Assembly (NCBI RefSeq): GCF_001043055.1
Contig: NZ_JYLF01000007.1
Location: 124,001 to 188,000, forward strand
From: Pseudomonas weihenstephanensis
GTDB taxonomy: Bacteria; Pseudomonadota; Gammaproteobacteria; Pseudomonadales; Pseudomonadaceae
Direction: 5' to 3'
Length of the DNA: 64,000 bases
Notes under the pieces: model-generated
Databases searched by the model: none
What the model was told of the DNA's origin: nothing
The model's input: the letters and a program-made list of their open reading frames with translations, nothing else
In this document: piece after piece, positions 52,491-61,688 of the stretch
How the letters are laid out: every line of letters starts with the position of its first letter
Numbering within the stretch: the first letter of the stretch is position 1
Made by a program: the position numbers and the translations under genes

Positions 52491-53525
52491 ATGAGCGAGC
52501 CGATTCGCCTGACGCAGTACAGCCACGGAGCGGGATGTGGCTGTAAAATTTCGCCTCAGGTGCTTGAAGTCATCCTCGCCGGCAGCGGCGCGCAACACCT
52601 TGATCCGAATTTGTGGGTCGGTAATGCGTCGCGTGACGATGCGGCGGTGTATGCCCTGGATGACGAACGCGGTGTGGTCTCGACCACCGATTTCTTTATG
52701 CCTATCGTCGATGATCCCTATGATTTCGGCCGAATTGCGGCCACCAACGCCATTAGCGACATTTACGCGATGGGGGGCGATCCGCTGATGGCCATTGCCA
52801 TTTTGGGTTGGCCGGTGAATGTGCTGGCGCCCGAAGTGGCCCGCGAAGTGATACGCGGCGGTCGTGCCGTGTGTGATGAGGCGGGCATCCCGCTGGCCGG
52901 TGGGCACTCGATTGACACCCCCGAACCGATTTTTGGTCTGGCAGTGACGGGTGTCGTCAATAAGCGCCAAATGAAGCGCAATGACACGGCAACCGCCGGA
53001 TGCTTGTTGTACCTGACCAAACCCTTGGGCATCGGCATCCTCACCACCGCCGAAAAGAAAGGCAAATTACGCCCCGAGGATGTTGGCGTAGCGCGTGACT
53101 GGATGTGCACGCTGAACAAAGTCGGCAGTCAGTTTGCCAAACTGGAGGGCGTCACCGCGATGACGGATGTCACCGGTTTTGGCCTGCTTGGGCACTTGGT
53201 GGAGATGGCCGATGGCAGTGGCCTGAGCGCGAAAATTGAATACGCCAAGGTGCCGCGCCTTGACTCGGTGGAGTACTACCTGGAACAAGGTTGTGTGCCG
53301 GGTGGCACGTTGCGCAATTTTGATAGCTACGCGAGCAAGATTTCGCCGGTGCAAGAGCTGCACAAGCGCGTGCTGTGCGACCCGCAAACCAGTGGCGGCC
53401 TGTTGGTAGCTGTCAGCGCGGACGGCAACGAAGCCTTCCTGCAAATGGCACGTGACAATGGTTTGAACCTTCAGCCTATCGGCCAGTTGGTTGAGCGACA
53501 GACGTACGCGGTTGAGGTTTCATGA
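52491..53525 (+). CDS. selD: selenophosphate synthetase
   Basis: A 344-residue AIR-synthetase-fold enzyme making selenophosphate from selenide and ATP. The active-site motif GAGCGCKI lies at 13-20 with catalytic Cys 16 (not selenocysteine) and Lys 19, as in E. coli. The Asp-rich metal site DDAAVYAL is near 44-51. It overlaps selU by 4 bp. No selA, selB or selC is in the window, so the visible use of the product is tRNA 2-selenouridine. Confidence 0.95.
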   Translation: MSEPIRLTQYSHGAGCGCKISPQVLEVILAGSGAQHLDPNLWVGNASRDDAAVYALDDERGVVSTTDFFMPIVDDPYDFGRIAATNAISDIYAMGGDPLMAIAILGWPVNVLAPEVAREVIRGGRAVCDEAGIPLAGGHSIDTPEPIFGLAVTGVVNKRQMKRNDTATAGCLLYLTKPLGIGILTTAEKKGKLRPEDVGVARDWMCTLNKVGSQFAKLEGVTAMTDVTGFGLLGHLVEMADGSGLSAKIEYAKVPRLDSVEYYLEQGCVPGGTLRNFDSYASKISPVQELHKRVLCDPQTSGGLLVAVSADGNEAFLQMARDNGLNLQPIGQLVERQTYAVEVS

Positions 53526-54622
53526 TGGCTCATGACATAACCGACTTGCGCGATCTGTTCATCAACGATCGGCCGATGATGGACACCCGCGCGCCGATTG
53601 AATTTCACAAGGGTGCATTCCCCGGCGTGGTCAATTTGCCGCTCATGACTGACCATGAACGCGAACGCGTGGGTACGTGTTACAAGCAACAAGGCCAGCA
53701 AGCGGCGGTGGTACTGGGGCATCAACTGGTTTCGGGTGCGACCAAGGCCGAGCGATTGCAGGCGTGGGCAGATTTTGCGCGGGCCAACCCTGAAGGGTGC
53801 CTGTATTGTTTTCGCGGTGGCATGCGTTCGCAAATCGTCCAACAGTGGCTCAAGGACGAGGCCGGGATCAATTACCCGCGCATCACCGGCGGCTATAAAG
53901 CGCTGCGTACCTTCTTGATTCAAACCCTCGACGATGCCGTTGCACAGTGCGATCTGCTGGTGTTGGGCGGCATGACTGGCACGGGTAAAACCGATGTGCT
54001 GGTGCAACTGGACAATGCGTTGGACCTTGAAGGGCATGCCAACCATCGTGGCTCCAGTTTTGGCAAGCGCGCAACCGGACAACCGTCCAACATTGATTTC
54101 GAAAACCGCTTGGCCATTGACGTGCTGAAAAAACGAGACAAAGGACTCGAACGCTTCGTGCTCGAAGACGAAAGCCGAACGGTGGGCAGTTGTGCCTTGC
54201 CGCTGGCGCTGTACCAAACCATGCAGACCGCGCCCATGGTGTGGCTGGAAGACAGCGTTCACAGTCGGGTTGAGCGCATCCTGCGCGATTACGTGATTGA
54301 GTTGTGTGCCGAATTTACCGCCAAAAATGGCGATCACGGCTTCACATTGTTTTCTCAGCGGTTGCTGGAAAGCCTGGCAAACATTCAAAAACGCCTGGGT
54401 GGCGAGCGTTATCAGCGCTTGCACGATGTGATGAACAGTGCGCTGCAAGAGCAGGCGCGTTGCGGATCGGTAGATTTACATCGGGTGTGGATCGAAGGCT
54501 TGCTGCGTGAATATTACGATCCGATGTACGCCTTTCAGCGTGAGAAAAAGGCCGGACGCATCGTATTTGCCGGGGATCAAACCGCCGTGCTTGAGTACTT
54601 GCGTCAACAAAAAACCAGTTAA
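53522..54622 (+). CDS. selU: tRNA 2-selenouridine synthase
   Basis: A 366-residue protein (also called MnmH) that replaces the 2-sulfur of mnm5s2U34 in tRNA by selenium through a geranylated intermediate. The N-terminal rhodanese domain carries the active-site loop CLYCFRGGMRS with Cys 96. A P-loop (GGMTGTGKT, 149-157) follows in the C-terminal half. Its ATG overlaps the selD stop (ATGA), so the enzyme and its selenium donor are produced together. Confidence 0.95.
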   Translation: MMAHDITDLRDLFINDRPMMDTRAPIEFHKGAFPGVVNLPLMTDHERERVGTCYKQQGQQAAVVLGHQLVSGATKAERLQAWADFARANPEGCLYCFRGGMRSQIVQQWLKDEAGINYPRITGGYKALRTFLIQTLDDAVAQCDLLVLGGMTGTGKTDVLVQLDNALDLEGHANHRGSSFGKRATGQPSNIDFENRLAIDVLKKRDKGLERFVLEDESRTVGSCALPLALYQTMQTAPMVWLEDSVHSRVERILRDYVIELCAEFTAKNGDHGFTLFSQRLLESLANIQKRLGGERYQRLHDVMNSALQEQARCGSVDLHRVWIEGLLREYYDPMYAFQREKKAGRIVFAGDQTAVLEYLRQQKTS

Positions 54623-54847
54623 TACCCCCACGTCTCAGACATATTGCAGTGGTCGGCTTCACGGCCACTTCACCCCGCAGCGCAGCCTGGTGCCCGGGCG
54701 GCGCCCATCAGGATTGCGTCAGTCTATTGGCCAAACCAGTCAATCAGCTTGAGCGGTTTGACCATTGTTGCAGAGCCTTGGCAGGGCGATTATCAGCAGG
54801 ATTTTCGACGGTTCCCATTCCTATAAAAAGACCGAGGGATTGTGCTG

Positions 54848-56512
54848 ATGCGCGACTATCTGACCGCGATGAGTGACTTTGACTATCAACATACGGTAAG
54901 CCACGCCCTGGATGGCGATTTGACGGCACTCAATGCCTGTGTCGAATGCTGTGACCGGCACGCGCTACCGGGACGTATTGCGCTGTTCTGGGAGGGACGT
55001 AACGCCAGCAGCGCGGCTTACACCTTCACCCAGCTTCAGGATCACGCGGCCCGCTTTGCCAATTTCCTGCTGGCCCAAGGGGTTAAGCGAGGCGACAAAG
55101 TCGCCGGTTTACTGCCGCGTAACGTTGAGTTGCTGGTGGTCGTGCTTGCGGCGTGGCGTATTGGCGCGATCTATCAACCACTGTTCACCGCATTTGGACC
55201 CAAGGCCATCGAGCATCGGCTTAACAGCTCTGGCGCGGCGCTGGTGGTCACCGATGCAGCCAATCGCGCCAAGCTCAATGACGTCAACCAATGCCCGACG
55301 ATTGTGACGGTGTCTGGCGCCAAGGGGCAGGGGCTGGTGCGCGGCGATTTCAGTTTTTGGGCCGAGCTGGAGAACCATTCTGCACAGTGTGAGCCGGTGA
55401 TGTTGAGCGGCGAAGACCCCTTTCTGCTGATGTTCACCTCCGGAACAACCGGCCCGGCCAAACCCTTGTTGGTACCGCTCAAAGCCATTGTGGCGTTTCA
55501 GAGTTACACCCGCGACGCCGTAGACCTTCGTCCTGAAGATGCGTTCTGGAACCTGGCCGATCCGGGTTGGGCGTATGGCATTTACTTTGGCATCACCGGG
55601 CCATTGTCGCTGGGGCATCCGATCACGCTGTATGACGGGCCGTTCACGGTCGAAAGCACCTGTCGCGTGATCAAGAAATACGGCATCACCAACCTCACGG
55701 GTTCACCCACCGCCTATCGCATGCTGATTGCTGCGGGCAAAACGTTCGCCGAGCCGATCAAGGGCCAACTGCGGGCGGTGAGCAGTGCAGGCGAGCCGCT
55801 GAACCCGGAGGTCATCCGCTGGTTCGCCGAGCACCTGGACGTCACCATTCATGACCATTACGGTCAAACCGAAGTCGGCATGGTGTTGTGTAATCACCAC
55901 GGCCTGGATCACCCGGTGCACATGGGCGCGGCTGGCTTTGCCTCACCGGGGCACCGAATTGTGGTGCTGGACGACAACCATCAGGAACTGCCCGTGGGTC
56001 AGCCGGGAATTTTGGCGGTCGATCGCAGCCAGTCACCCATGTGCTGGTTTGGCGGCTATCACGGGTTCACCACCAAAGCCTTTGTCGGCGACTATTACTT
56101 GAGCGGTGACACAGTTGAGCTGAACCCCGATGGCAGTATCAGTTTCGTCGGGCGCAGTGATGATGTGATTACCACCTCGGGTTATCGCGTGGGGCCATTC
56201 GACGTGGAAAGTGCCCTGATCGAACACCCGGCCGTGGTTGAAGCCGCCGTAGTCGGCAAGCCCGATCCCGAGCGCACTGAACTGGTCAAAGCCTTTGTGG
56301 TGCTCAGTCCGCACTTTCTGGGCGATGCGCAGTTGGCTGAGACCCTGCGCCTGCATGTGCGACAACGCCTTGCTGCGCATGCCTACCCCCGTGAAATCGA
56401 ATTTGTCAGCGAGTTGCCAAAAACCCCCAGCGGCAAGTTGCAGCGCTTTATTTTGCGCAATCAGGAAATCGCCAAAGCCGACCTGGCCGCCAACGCCAAC
56501 GTCAGCGCTTAA
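54848..56512 (+). CDS. acyl-CoA synthetase (AMP-forming), branched short-chain type
   Basis: Adenylate-forming ligase of 554 residues with the P-loop MFTSGTTGPAKP, DHYGQTEVGM, YLSGDTVELNPDGS, and the C-terminal lysine motif KTPSGKLQRF. It resembles acetyl/propionyl-type synthetases. It heads the isoleucine-branch genes, matching the gene order ligase-SDR-thiolase-dehydrogenase-hydratase of the P. putida fadDx/fadB2x/fadAx region. It probably activates 2-methylbutyrate, tiglate or similar acids. A GTG two codons upstream is an alternative start. Confidence 0.85.
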   Translation: MRDYLTAMSDFDYQHTVSHALDGDLTALNACVECCDRHALPGRIALFWEGRNASSAAYTFTQLQDHAARFANFLLAQGVKRGDKVAGLLPRNVELLVVVLAAWRIGAIYQPLFTAFGPKAIEHRLNSSGAALVVTDAANRAKLNDVNQCPTIVTVSGAKGQGLVRGDFSFWAELENHSAQCEPVMLSGEDPFLLMFTSGTTGPAKPLLVPLKAIVAFQSYTRDAVDLRPEDAFWNLADPGWAYGIYFGITGPLSLGHPITLYDGPFTVESTCRVIKKYGITNLTGSPTAYRMLIAAGKTFAEPIKGQLRAVSSAGEPLNPEVIRWFAEHLDVTIHDHYGQTEVGMVLCNHHGLDHPVHMGAAGFASPGHRIVVLDDNHQELPVGQPGILAVDRSQSPMCWFGGYHGFTTKAFVGDYYLSGDTVELNPDGSISFVGRSDDVITTSGYRVGPFDVESALIEHPAVVEAAVVGKPDPERTELVKAFVVLSPHFLGDAQLAETLRLHVRQRLAAHAYPREIEFVSELPKTPSGKLQRFILRNQEIAKADLAANANVSA

Positions 56513-56526
56513 CCTCAGGAATCATC

Positions 56527-57294
56527 ATGCAGATCGCAGACAACGTTTTTATCGTCACAGGCGCAGCGTCGGGACTCGGCGCAGCCACGGCCCACATGTT
56601 GGTCAAGGCGGGTGCCAAAGTGATGTTGGTGGACTTGAACGCCGATGCAGTGGCAGCACAAGCACTCAAGCTGGGCGATCAGGCCCGCAGCGCGGTGGCT
56701 GATATCAGCCAGGCTGATGCAGCGCAGGCGGCGGTCGAGGCCGCCGTCGCAACGTTTGGTGGCCTCAATGGCTTGGTCAATTGCGCGGGCATTGTGCGCG
56801 GCGAAAAGATCCTCGGCAAAAATGGCCCGCACGCGCTGGAAAGCTTCAGCCAAGTCATTAATGTCAATTTGATTGGCAGTTTCAACATGCTGCGTCTGGC
56901 GGCTGCGGCCATCGCTCAAACCACTGCAGATGCTGAAGGTGAGCGCGGTGTGATCATCAATACGGCGTCGGTGGCCGCCTTTGAGGGTCAGATCGGTCAG
57001 GCCGCGTATGCCGCATCCAAGGGGGCGATTGCCAGCCTCACATTACCGGCGGCCCGTGAGTTGGCGCGGTTCGGCATTCGTGTGATGACCATCGCCCCCG
57101 GTATTTTTGAAACACCGATGATGGTGGGCATGACGCCGCAAGTGCGCGAGTCCCTGGCCGCTGGCGTGCCTTTTCCTGCGCGTTTGGGCAAGCCTGACGA
57201 GTATGCGTCGCTGGTTCGGCACATCATTGAAAACAGCATGCTCAACGGCGAAGTGATCCGTCTTGATGGTGCTCTGCGCATGGCTGTGAAATAA
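56527..57294 (+). CDS. 3-hydroxy-2-methylbutyryl-CoA dehydrogenase (SDR)
   Basis: A 255-residue short-chain dehydrogenase of the HSD17B10 type. It carries the NAD motif TGAASGLGAAT, the NCAGI strand motif, the catalytic Ser in NTASVAAFEG and Tyr-Lys in AAYAASKG. C-terminal GEVIRLDGALRM is typical. It oxidises (2S,3S)-3-hydroxy-2-methylbutyryl-CoA to 2-methylacetoacetyl-CoA in isoleucine breakdown. Gap to the ligase gene is 14 bp. Confidence 0.9.
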   Translation: MQIADNVFIVTGAASGLGAATAHMLVKAGAKVMLVDLNADAVAAQALKLGDQARSAVADISQADAAQAAVEAAVATFGGLNGLVNCAGIVRGEKILGKNGPHALESFSQVINVNLIGSFNMLRLAAAAIAQTTADAEGERGVIINTASVAAFEGQIGQAAYAASKGAIASLTLPAARELARFGIRVMTIAPGIFETPMMVGMTPQVRESLAAGVPFPARLGKPDEYASLVRHIIENSMLNGEVIRLDGALRMAVK

Positions 57295-57304
57295 GGAGAA
57301 CGAA

Positions 57305-58498
57305 ATGACGTTAGTGAATGATCCGGTGGTAATTGTCAGCGTTGCCCGCACGCCCATGGGTGGCTTTCAAGGCGACTTCAAGGGCCTCACGGCCCCGCAA
57401 CTGGGTGCAGCCGCGATTCGTGCAGCCGTGGAGCGGGCGGGTATTGCCAGCGATAGCGTCGAAGAGGTGTTGTTTGGTTGTGTGCTGTCGGCAGGCCTGG
57501 GGCAGGCGCCTGCCCGTCAGGCCGCGCTGGGTGCCGGGCTGGACAAAGGCACGCGTTGTACCACGCTGAACAAGATGTGTGGCTCGGGCATGGAAGCAAC
57601 CATTCTGGCGCACGATCGTTTGCTAGCTGGCGGCGTCGATGTGGTGGTGGCAGGCGGTATGGAAAGCATGTCGAATGCCCCTTATTTGCTGGACCGTGCG
57701 CGCAGTGGTTATCGCATGGGGCATGGCCGGGTACTGGATCACATGTTCCTCGATGGCCTGGAAGACGCCTACGAACGAGGTCGTTTGATGGGCACGTTCG
57801 CTGAAGACTGCGCGCACGCCCATGGCTTCAGTCGTGAAGCGCAAGATGCGTTTGCCGTAGCGTCATTGACCCGCGCTCAGCAGGCGATCAGTGACGGTAG
57901 CTTCAGCGCTGAAATCGTGCCGGTGCAGGTCACAGTGGGTAAAGAACAGCGCCTGATCAGCCATGACGAACAACCGCCAAAAGCCAATTTGGCGAAAATT
58001 GCGACGTTGAAGCCTGCCTTTCGCGACGGTGGCACTGTCACGGCGGCCAATTCCAGCTCCATTTCTGACGGGGCGGCTGCATTGGTGCTGATGCGCCGTT
58101 CACACGCGCAACAACGTGGCCTCACGCCACTGGCCGTGATCCACGGGCATGCGGCGTTTGCCGATGAGCCAAGTTTGTTCCCGACCGCACCGGTGGGCGC
58201 GATCAAGCGTCTGATGAGCAAGACCGGCTGGAGCCTGAATGAAGTCGACCTGTTCGAAATCAACGAGGCCTTTGCGGTGGTGAGTCTGGTGACCATGAGC
58301 GAACTGGATCTGCCACACAGCAACGTCAATATTCATGGTGGCGCCTGCGCGCTGGGTCACCCGATCGGGGCCTCGGGTGCGCGGATTCTGGTCACGCTAC
58401 TCTCGGCGTTGCGCCAACAAAAACTCAAACACGGCGTGGCCGCAATTTGCATCGGCGGCGGCGAAGCCACGGCGATTGCTGTGGAATGCCTGTACTAA
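57305..58498 (+). CDS. acetyl-CoA/2-methylacetoacetyl-CoA thiolase
   Basis: A 397-residue thiolase with nucleophile Cys 92 in KMCGSGMEA, the NEAFAVVSL motif, His in GGACALGHPIGASGA, and the second Cys in AICIGGGEATA. It splits 2-methylacetoacetyl-CoA into acetyl-CoA and propionyl-CoA. It lies 10 bp after the SDR gene with an AAGGAG site. Unlike the remnant at 34 kb it is intact. Confidence 0.93.
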   Translation: MTLVNDPVVIVSVARTPMGGFQGDFKGLTAPQLGAAAIRAAVERAGIASDSVEEVLFGCVLSAGLGQAPARQAALGAGLDKGTRCTTLNKMCGSGMEATILAHDRLLAGGVDVVVAGGMESMSNAPYLLDRARSGYRMGHGRVLDHMFLDGLEDAYERGRLMGTFAEDCAHAHGFSREAQDAFAVASLTRAQQAISDGSFSAEIVPVQVTVGKEQRLISHDEQPPKANLAKIATLKPAFRDGGTVTAANSSSISDGAAALVLMRRSHAQQRGLTPLAVIHGHAAFADEPSLFPTAPVGAIKRLMSKTGWSLNEVDLFEINEAFAVVSLVTMSELDLPHSNVNIHGGACALGHPIGASGARILVTLLSALRQQKLKHGVAAICIGGGEATAIAVECLY

Positions 58499-58507
58499 GG
58501 AATTTTT

Positions 58508-59635
58508 ATGCTCCCCACATCCGAACAGTTACACATTCGTGAAGCGGCCCGCCAGTTCGCCCAAGAGCGTTTGAAGCCCTTTGCAGCTGAGTGGGACAAG
58601 CAGCATCGTTTTCCTCGCGAAGCCATCACGCAAATGGCCGAGCTGGGGTTCTTCGGCATGTTGGTCCCTGAACAATGGGGTGGTTGTGATACCGGTTATC
58701 AGGCTTACGCGATGGCCCTGGAGGAAATCGCCGCCGGGGACGGTGCATGCTCCACCATCATGAGCGTGCACAACTCGGTGGGTTGTGTGCCAATCCTGAA
58801 GTACGGTACCGAGCAGCAAAAAAGCGACTTTCTGATGCCTTTGGCCAGCGGCGCCATGCTCGGGGCGTTTGCACTGACCGAGCCTCAGGCCGGTTCTGAC
58901 GCCAGTGACCTGAAAACCCGTGCTCGGCGTGAAGTTGACGGCTACGTGCTCAATGGCTGTAAGCAATTTATTACCTCGGGGCAAAACGCAGGGGTGGTGA
59001 TTGTGTTTGCGGTCACGGACCCCGCCGCCGGCAAGCGCGGCATCAGTGCCTTTATCGTGCCCACCGATACGGTGGGTTACAGCGTGGCCCGCGTCGAAGA
59101 CAAGCTGGGGCAGCACGCCTCCGACACCTGCCAGATCCTGTTTACGGAGATGAAAATCCCGCTGGGCAATCTTTTGGGTGAAGAAGGGCAGGGCTACAAA
59201 ATCGCGCTGGGCAACCTCGAAGGCGGTCGCATCGGCATTGCCTCACAAGCGGTGGGGATGGCGCGCGCGGCCTTTGAGGCGGCTCGTGATTACGCTCGCG
59301 AGCGTGTCACGTTTGGTCAGCCTTTGGTCCAGCATCAAGCCGTGGCCTTTCGTTTGGCAGACATGTCGACTGAAATTGCGGTGGCCCGCCAGATGGTGCA
59401 ATACGCCGCCGCGTTACGTGACAGCGGGCAATCGGCCTTGGTCGAGGCTTCGCAGGCGAAGCTGTTTGCGTCGGAAATGGCTGAGCGGGTGTGTTCCAAG
59501 GCGTTGCAAACCTTGGGGGGGTATGGCTATTTGAGCGACTTCCCGCTGGAGCGCATCTATCGCGATGTGCGGGTGTGTCAGATTTATGAAGGCACCAGCG
59601 ATATTCAGCGCATGGTCATTTCGCGCAATCTTTGA
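58508..59635 (+). CDS. short/branched-chain acyl-CoA dehydrogenase (2-methylbutyryl type)
   Basis: A 375-residue FAD enzyme. Segments seen are the substrate/FAD signature GAFALTEPQAGSDAS, FITSGQNAGV, and the C-terminal catalytic base in IYEGTSDIQRMV. It forms tiglyl-CoA from 2-methylbutyryl-CoA, given its place between the thiolase and hydratase genes of the isoleucine branch. A paralogue on the other strand (60534-61685) belongs to the valine branch. Gap to thiolase is 9 bp with AAGGA. Confidence 0.9.
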   Translation: MLPTSEQLHIREAARQFAQERLKPFAAEWDKQHRFPREAITQMAELGFFGMLVPEQWGGCDTGYQAYAMALEEIAAGDGACSTIMSVHNSVGCVPILKYGTEQQKSDFLMPLASGAMLGAFALTEPQAGSDASDLKTRARREVDGYVLNGCKQFITSGQNAGVVIVFAVTDPAAGKRGISAFIVPTDTVGYSVARVEDKLGQHASDTCQILFTEMKIPLGNLLGEEGQGYKIALGNLEGGRIGIASQAVGMARAAFEAARDYARERVTFGQPLVQHQAVAFRLADMSTEIAVARQMVQYAAALRDSGQSALVEASQAKLFASEMAERVCSKALQTLGGYGYLSDFPLERIYRDVRVCQIYEGTSDIQRMVISRNL

Positions 59636-59651
59636 ATTGAGGACCTTATCC

Positions 59652-60425
59652 ATGAGTTACGAAACCTTGCTGTTGGACATTCACGGGCATGTTGGCCTGA
59701 TTACCCTGAACCGGCCACAGGCGCTCAATGCCTTGAATGCGCAGCTGGTGAGCGAAGTCAATCAAGCGCTGGATCAGTTGGAGGCGAATAACGAGATCGG
59801 TTGCATCGTGCTTACGGGGTCTAAAAAAGCCTTTGCGGCCGGGGCCGATATCAAGGAAATGGCCGATCTGACCTACCCGCAAATTTATCTGGACGACCTG
59901 TTTTCAGACAGCGAGCGCGTATCGACCCGCCGCAAACCAATTATTGCGGCAGTGGCCGGGTTTGCCTTGGGCGGTGGTTGTGAGCTGGCCATGATGTGCG
60001 ACTTCATTTTGGCCGGTGATAACGCCAAATTTGGCCAGCCTGAAATCAACCTCGGCGTGTTGCCGGGTATGGGCGGCACGCAGCGCTTGACCCGCGCTGT
60101 GGGCAAGGCGAAAGCCATGGAGATGTGCTTGAGCGGGCGCTTGATCGACGCGGCTGAAGCTGAGCGCTCGGGGCTGGTGTCGCGCGTGGTGCCGGTTGAC
60201 GAATTGGTTGAAGAGGCGTTGAAAGTGGCGGCTTTGATCGCCAAGAAATCCTTGCCGGTATTGATGTTGACCAAAGAATGCGTCAACCGCGCCTTTGAAG
60301 TGACCCTGGCAGAAGGCGTGCGCTTTGAACGTCGGGTGTTCCACTCCCTGTTTGCCACTCACGACCAGAAAGAAGGCATGGCGGCTTTCGTGGGCAAGCG
60401 TGAAGCGCAGTTCAAGCATCAGTGA
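59652..60425 (+). CDS. enoyl-CoA hydratase (tiglyl-CoA hydratase role)
   Basis: A 257-residue crotonase. The oxyanion-hole region AAGADIKEM and the catalytic glutamates in GGCELAMMCD and EINLGVLPGMGGTQRL are intact, so true hydratase activity is expected. It completes the tiglyl-CoA to 3-hydroxy-2-methylbutyryl-CoA step. The inner ATG (MSYETLLL) with TGAGG upstream is chosen; the longer frame is read-through from the preceding gene. Confidence 0.9.
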   Translation: MSYETLLLDIHGHVGLITLNRPQALNALNAQLVSEVNQALDQLEANNEIGCIVLTGSKKAFAAGADIKEMADLTYPQIYLDDLFSDSERVSTRRKPIIAAVAGFALGGGCELAMMCDFILAGDNAKFGQPEINLGVLPGMGGTQRLTRAVGKAKAMEMCLSGRLIDAAEAERSGLVSRVVPVDELVEEALKVAALIAKKSLPVLMLTKECVNRAFEVTLAEGVRFERRVFHSLFATHDQKEGMAAFVGKREAQFKHQ

Positions 60426-60491
60426 CGGGTTGTGCCTGAACACCGCGGGGTCTGGATGGCGTGCAAGCGTGCGTCAGCTAAAAGGCCTTAA

Positions 60492-60527
60492 CCCCTCCAG
60501 AACCGCATTTGTGCGCTCCTGGAGGGG
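60492..60527. terminator. hairpin between convergent branched-chain operons
   Basis: CCCCTCCAG pairs with CTGGAGGGG around an 18-base loop. It lies after the + strand hydratase and just before the stop of the - strand dehydrogenase; a shared transcription stop is likely although the T run is missing. Confidence 0.5.
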
Positions 60528-60533
60528 GCAGGT

Positions 60534-61685
60534 TCAGATCAGGTAGTTTTTCAGCTCTCGTGCAATCACCATCCGCTGAATCTCGCTAGAACCTTCGTAG
60601 ATCTGGGTAATGCGCGCATCGCGGTAGTAACGCTCGACCGGGTAATCCTCCAGGTAGCCATACCCGCCGTGAATCTGAATGGCTTTGGAGCACACGTACT
60701 CGGCGATCTCCGAAGCAAACAGTTTGGCTTGCGACGCCTCTGACAGACATGGCTTGCCGGCGCTGCGCAGGCGCGCAGCGTGCAGGATCAGCAGGCGCGC
60801 AGCATTGAGGCGGGTTTGCATGTCGGCCAGCATGTTGGCAACGCTTTGGTGCTCGATGATCGCTTTATCAAACTGCACGCGATCACGGGCGTAGGCCAAT
60901 GCGGCTTCAAATGCTGCACGGGCGATCCCCAGCGCTTGCGCGGCAATACCGATGCGACCGCCTTCAAGATTGGACAGGGCAATCGCCAGGCCCTTGCCGC
61001 GTTCACCCAGCAAATTGGCTTGCGGCACGGTGCAGTTGCTCAGCGTGACAGCGCAGGTGTCCGAGGCGCGGATGCCCATTTTGTGTTCTGTGCGATCGAC
61101 GATAAAGCCCGGCGTATCAGTTGGCACCAAGAACGCAGAAAGGCCCTTTTTACCCAGCTCAGGATCAGTGACGGCAAACACGATGGCGAGTTTGGCGCGC
61201 TTGCCGTTGCTGACAAACTGTTTGGCGCCGTTGATCACCCAGTGGCCGTCATGCAGTTCTGCGCGGGTACGCAGGTTGTGGGCTTCGGAGCCGGCCTGCG
61301 GTTCAGTCAGGCAAAAACAGCCAATGGTTTGACCGCTGGCAAGTTCTGCCAGCCAGGTTTGCTTTTGCGCTTCGTTGCCGTATTTGAGGATCGGGCCACA
61401 GCCTACCGAGTTATGAATGCTCATCAGCGCGCCGGTGGCACCATCGCCGGCCGAAATCTCTTCGACCGCCAGGGCGTAGGCTACGTAATCAACATAGGTG
61501 CCACCCCATTCTTCTGGTACTACCATGCCGAGCAAACCCAGCTCGCCCATTTTCGCGACCAGAGCGTCGTCAATCCAGCCTGCTTTTTCCCACGCCTGGG
61601 CATGTGGCGCGATTTCGCTACGGGCAAAATCACGGGCCATGTCGCGAATCATTACGTGTTCTTCGCTCAGTTCGATGTCCTGCAT
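60534..61685 (-). CDS. acyl-CoA dehydrogenase (isobutyryl type)
   Basis: A 383-residue FAD enzyme with GCFCLTEPQAGSEAHN, FVSNGKRAKLA and the catalytic base in IYEGSSEIQRMVI. Its neighbour three bases upstream is a 3-hydroxyisobutyryl-CoA hydrolase, which places it at the isobutyryl-CoA to methacrylyl-CoA step of valine breakdown. It is similar to the dehydrogenase at 58.5 kb and probably arose by duplication. Confidence 0.88.
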   Translation of the reverse strand: MQDIELSEEHVMIRDMARDFARSEIAPHAQAWEKAGWIDDALVAKMGELGLLGMVVPEEWGGTYVDYVAYALAVEEISAGDGATGALMSIHNSVGCGPILKYGNEAQKQTWLAELASGQTIGCFCLTEPQAGSEAHNLRTRAELHDGHWVINGAKQFVSNGKRAKLAIVFAVTDPELGKKGLSAFLVPTDTPGFIVDRTEHKMGIRASDTCAVTLSNCTVPQANLLGERGKGLAIALSNLEGGRIGIAAQALGIARAAFEAALAYARDRVQFDKAIIEHQSVANMLADMQTRLNAARLLILHAARLRSAGKPCLSEASQAKLFASEIAEYVCSKAIQIHGGYGYLEDYPVERYYRDARITQIYEGSSEIQRMVIARELKNYLI

Positions 61686-61688
61686 GGC

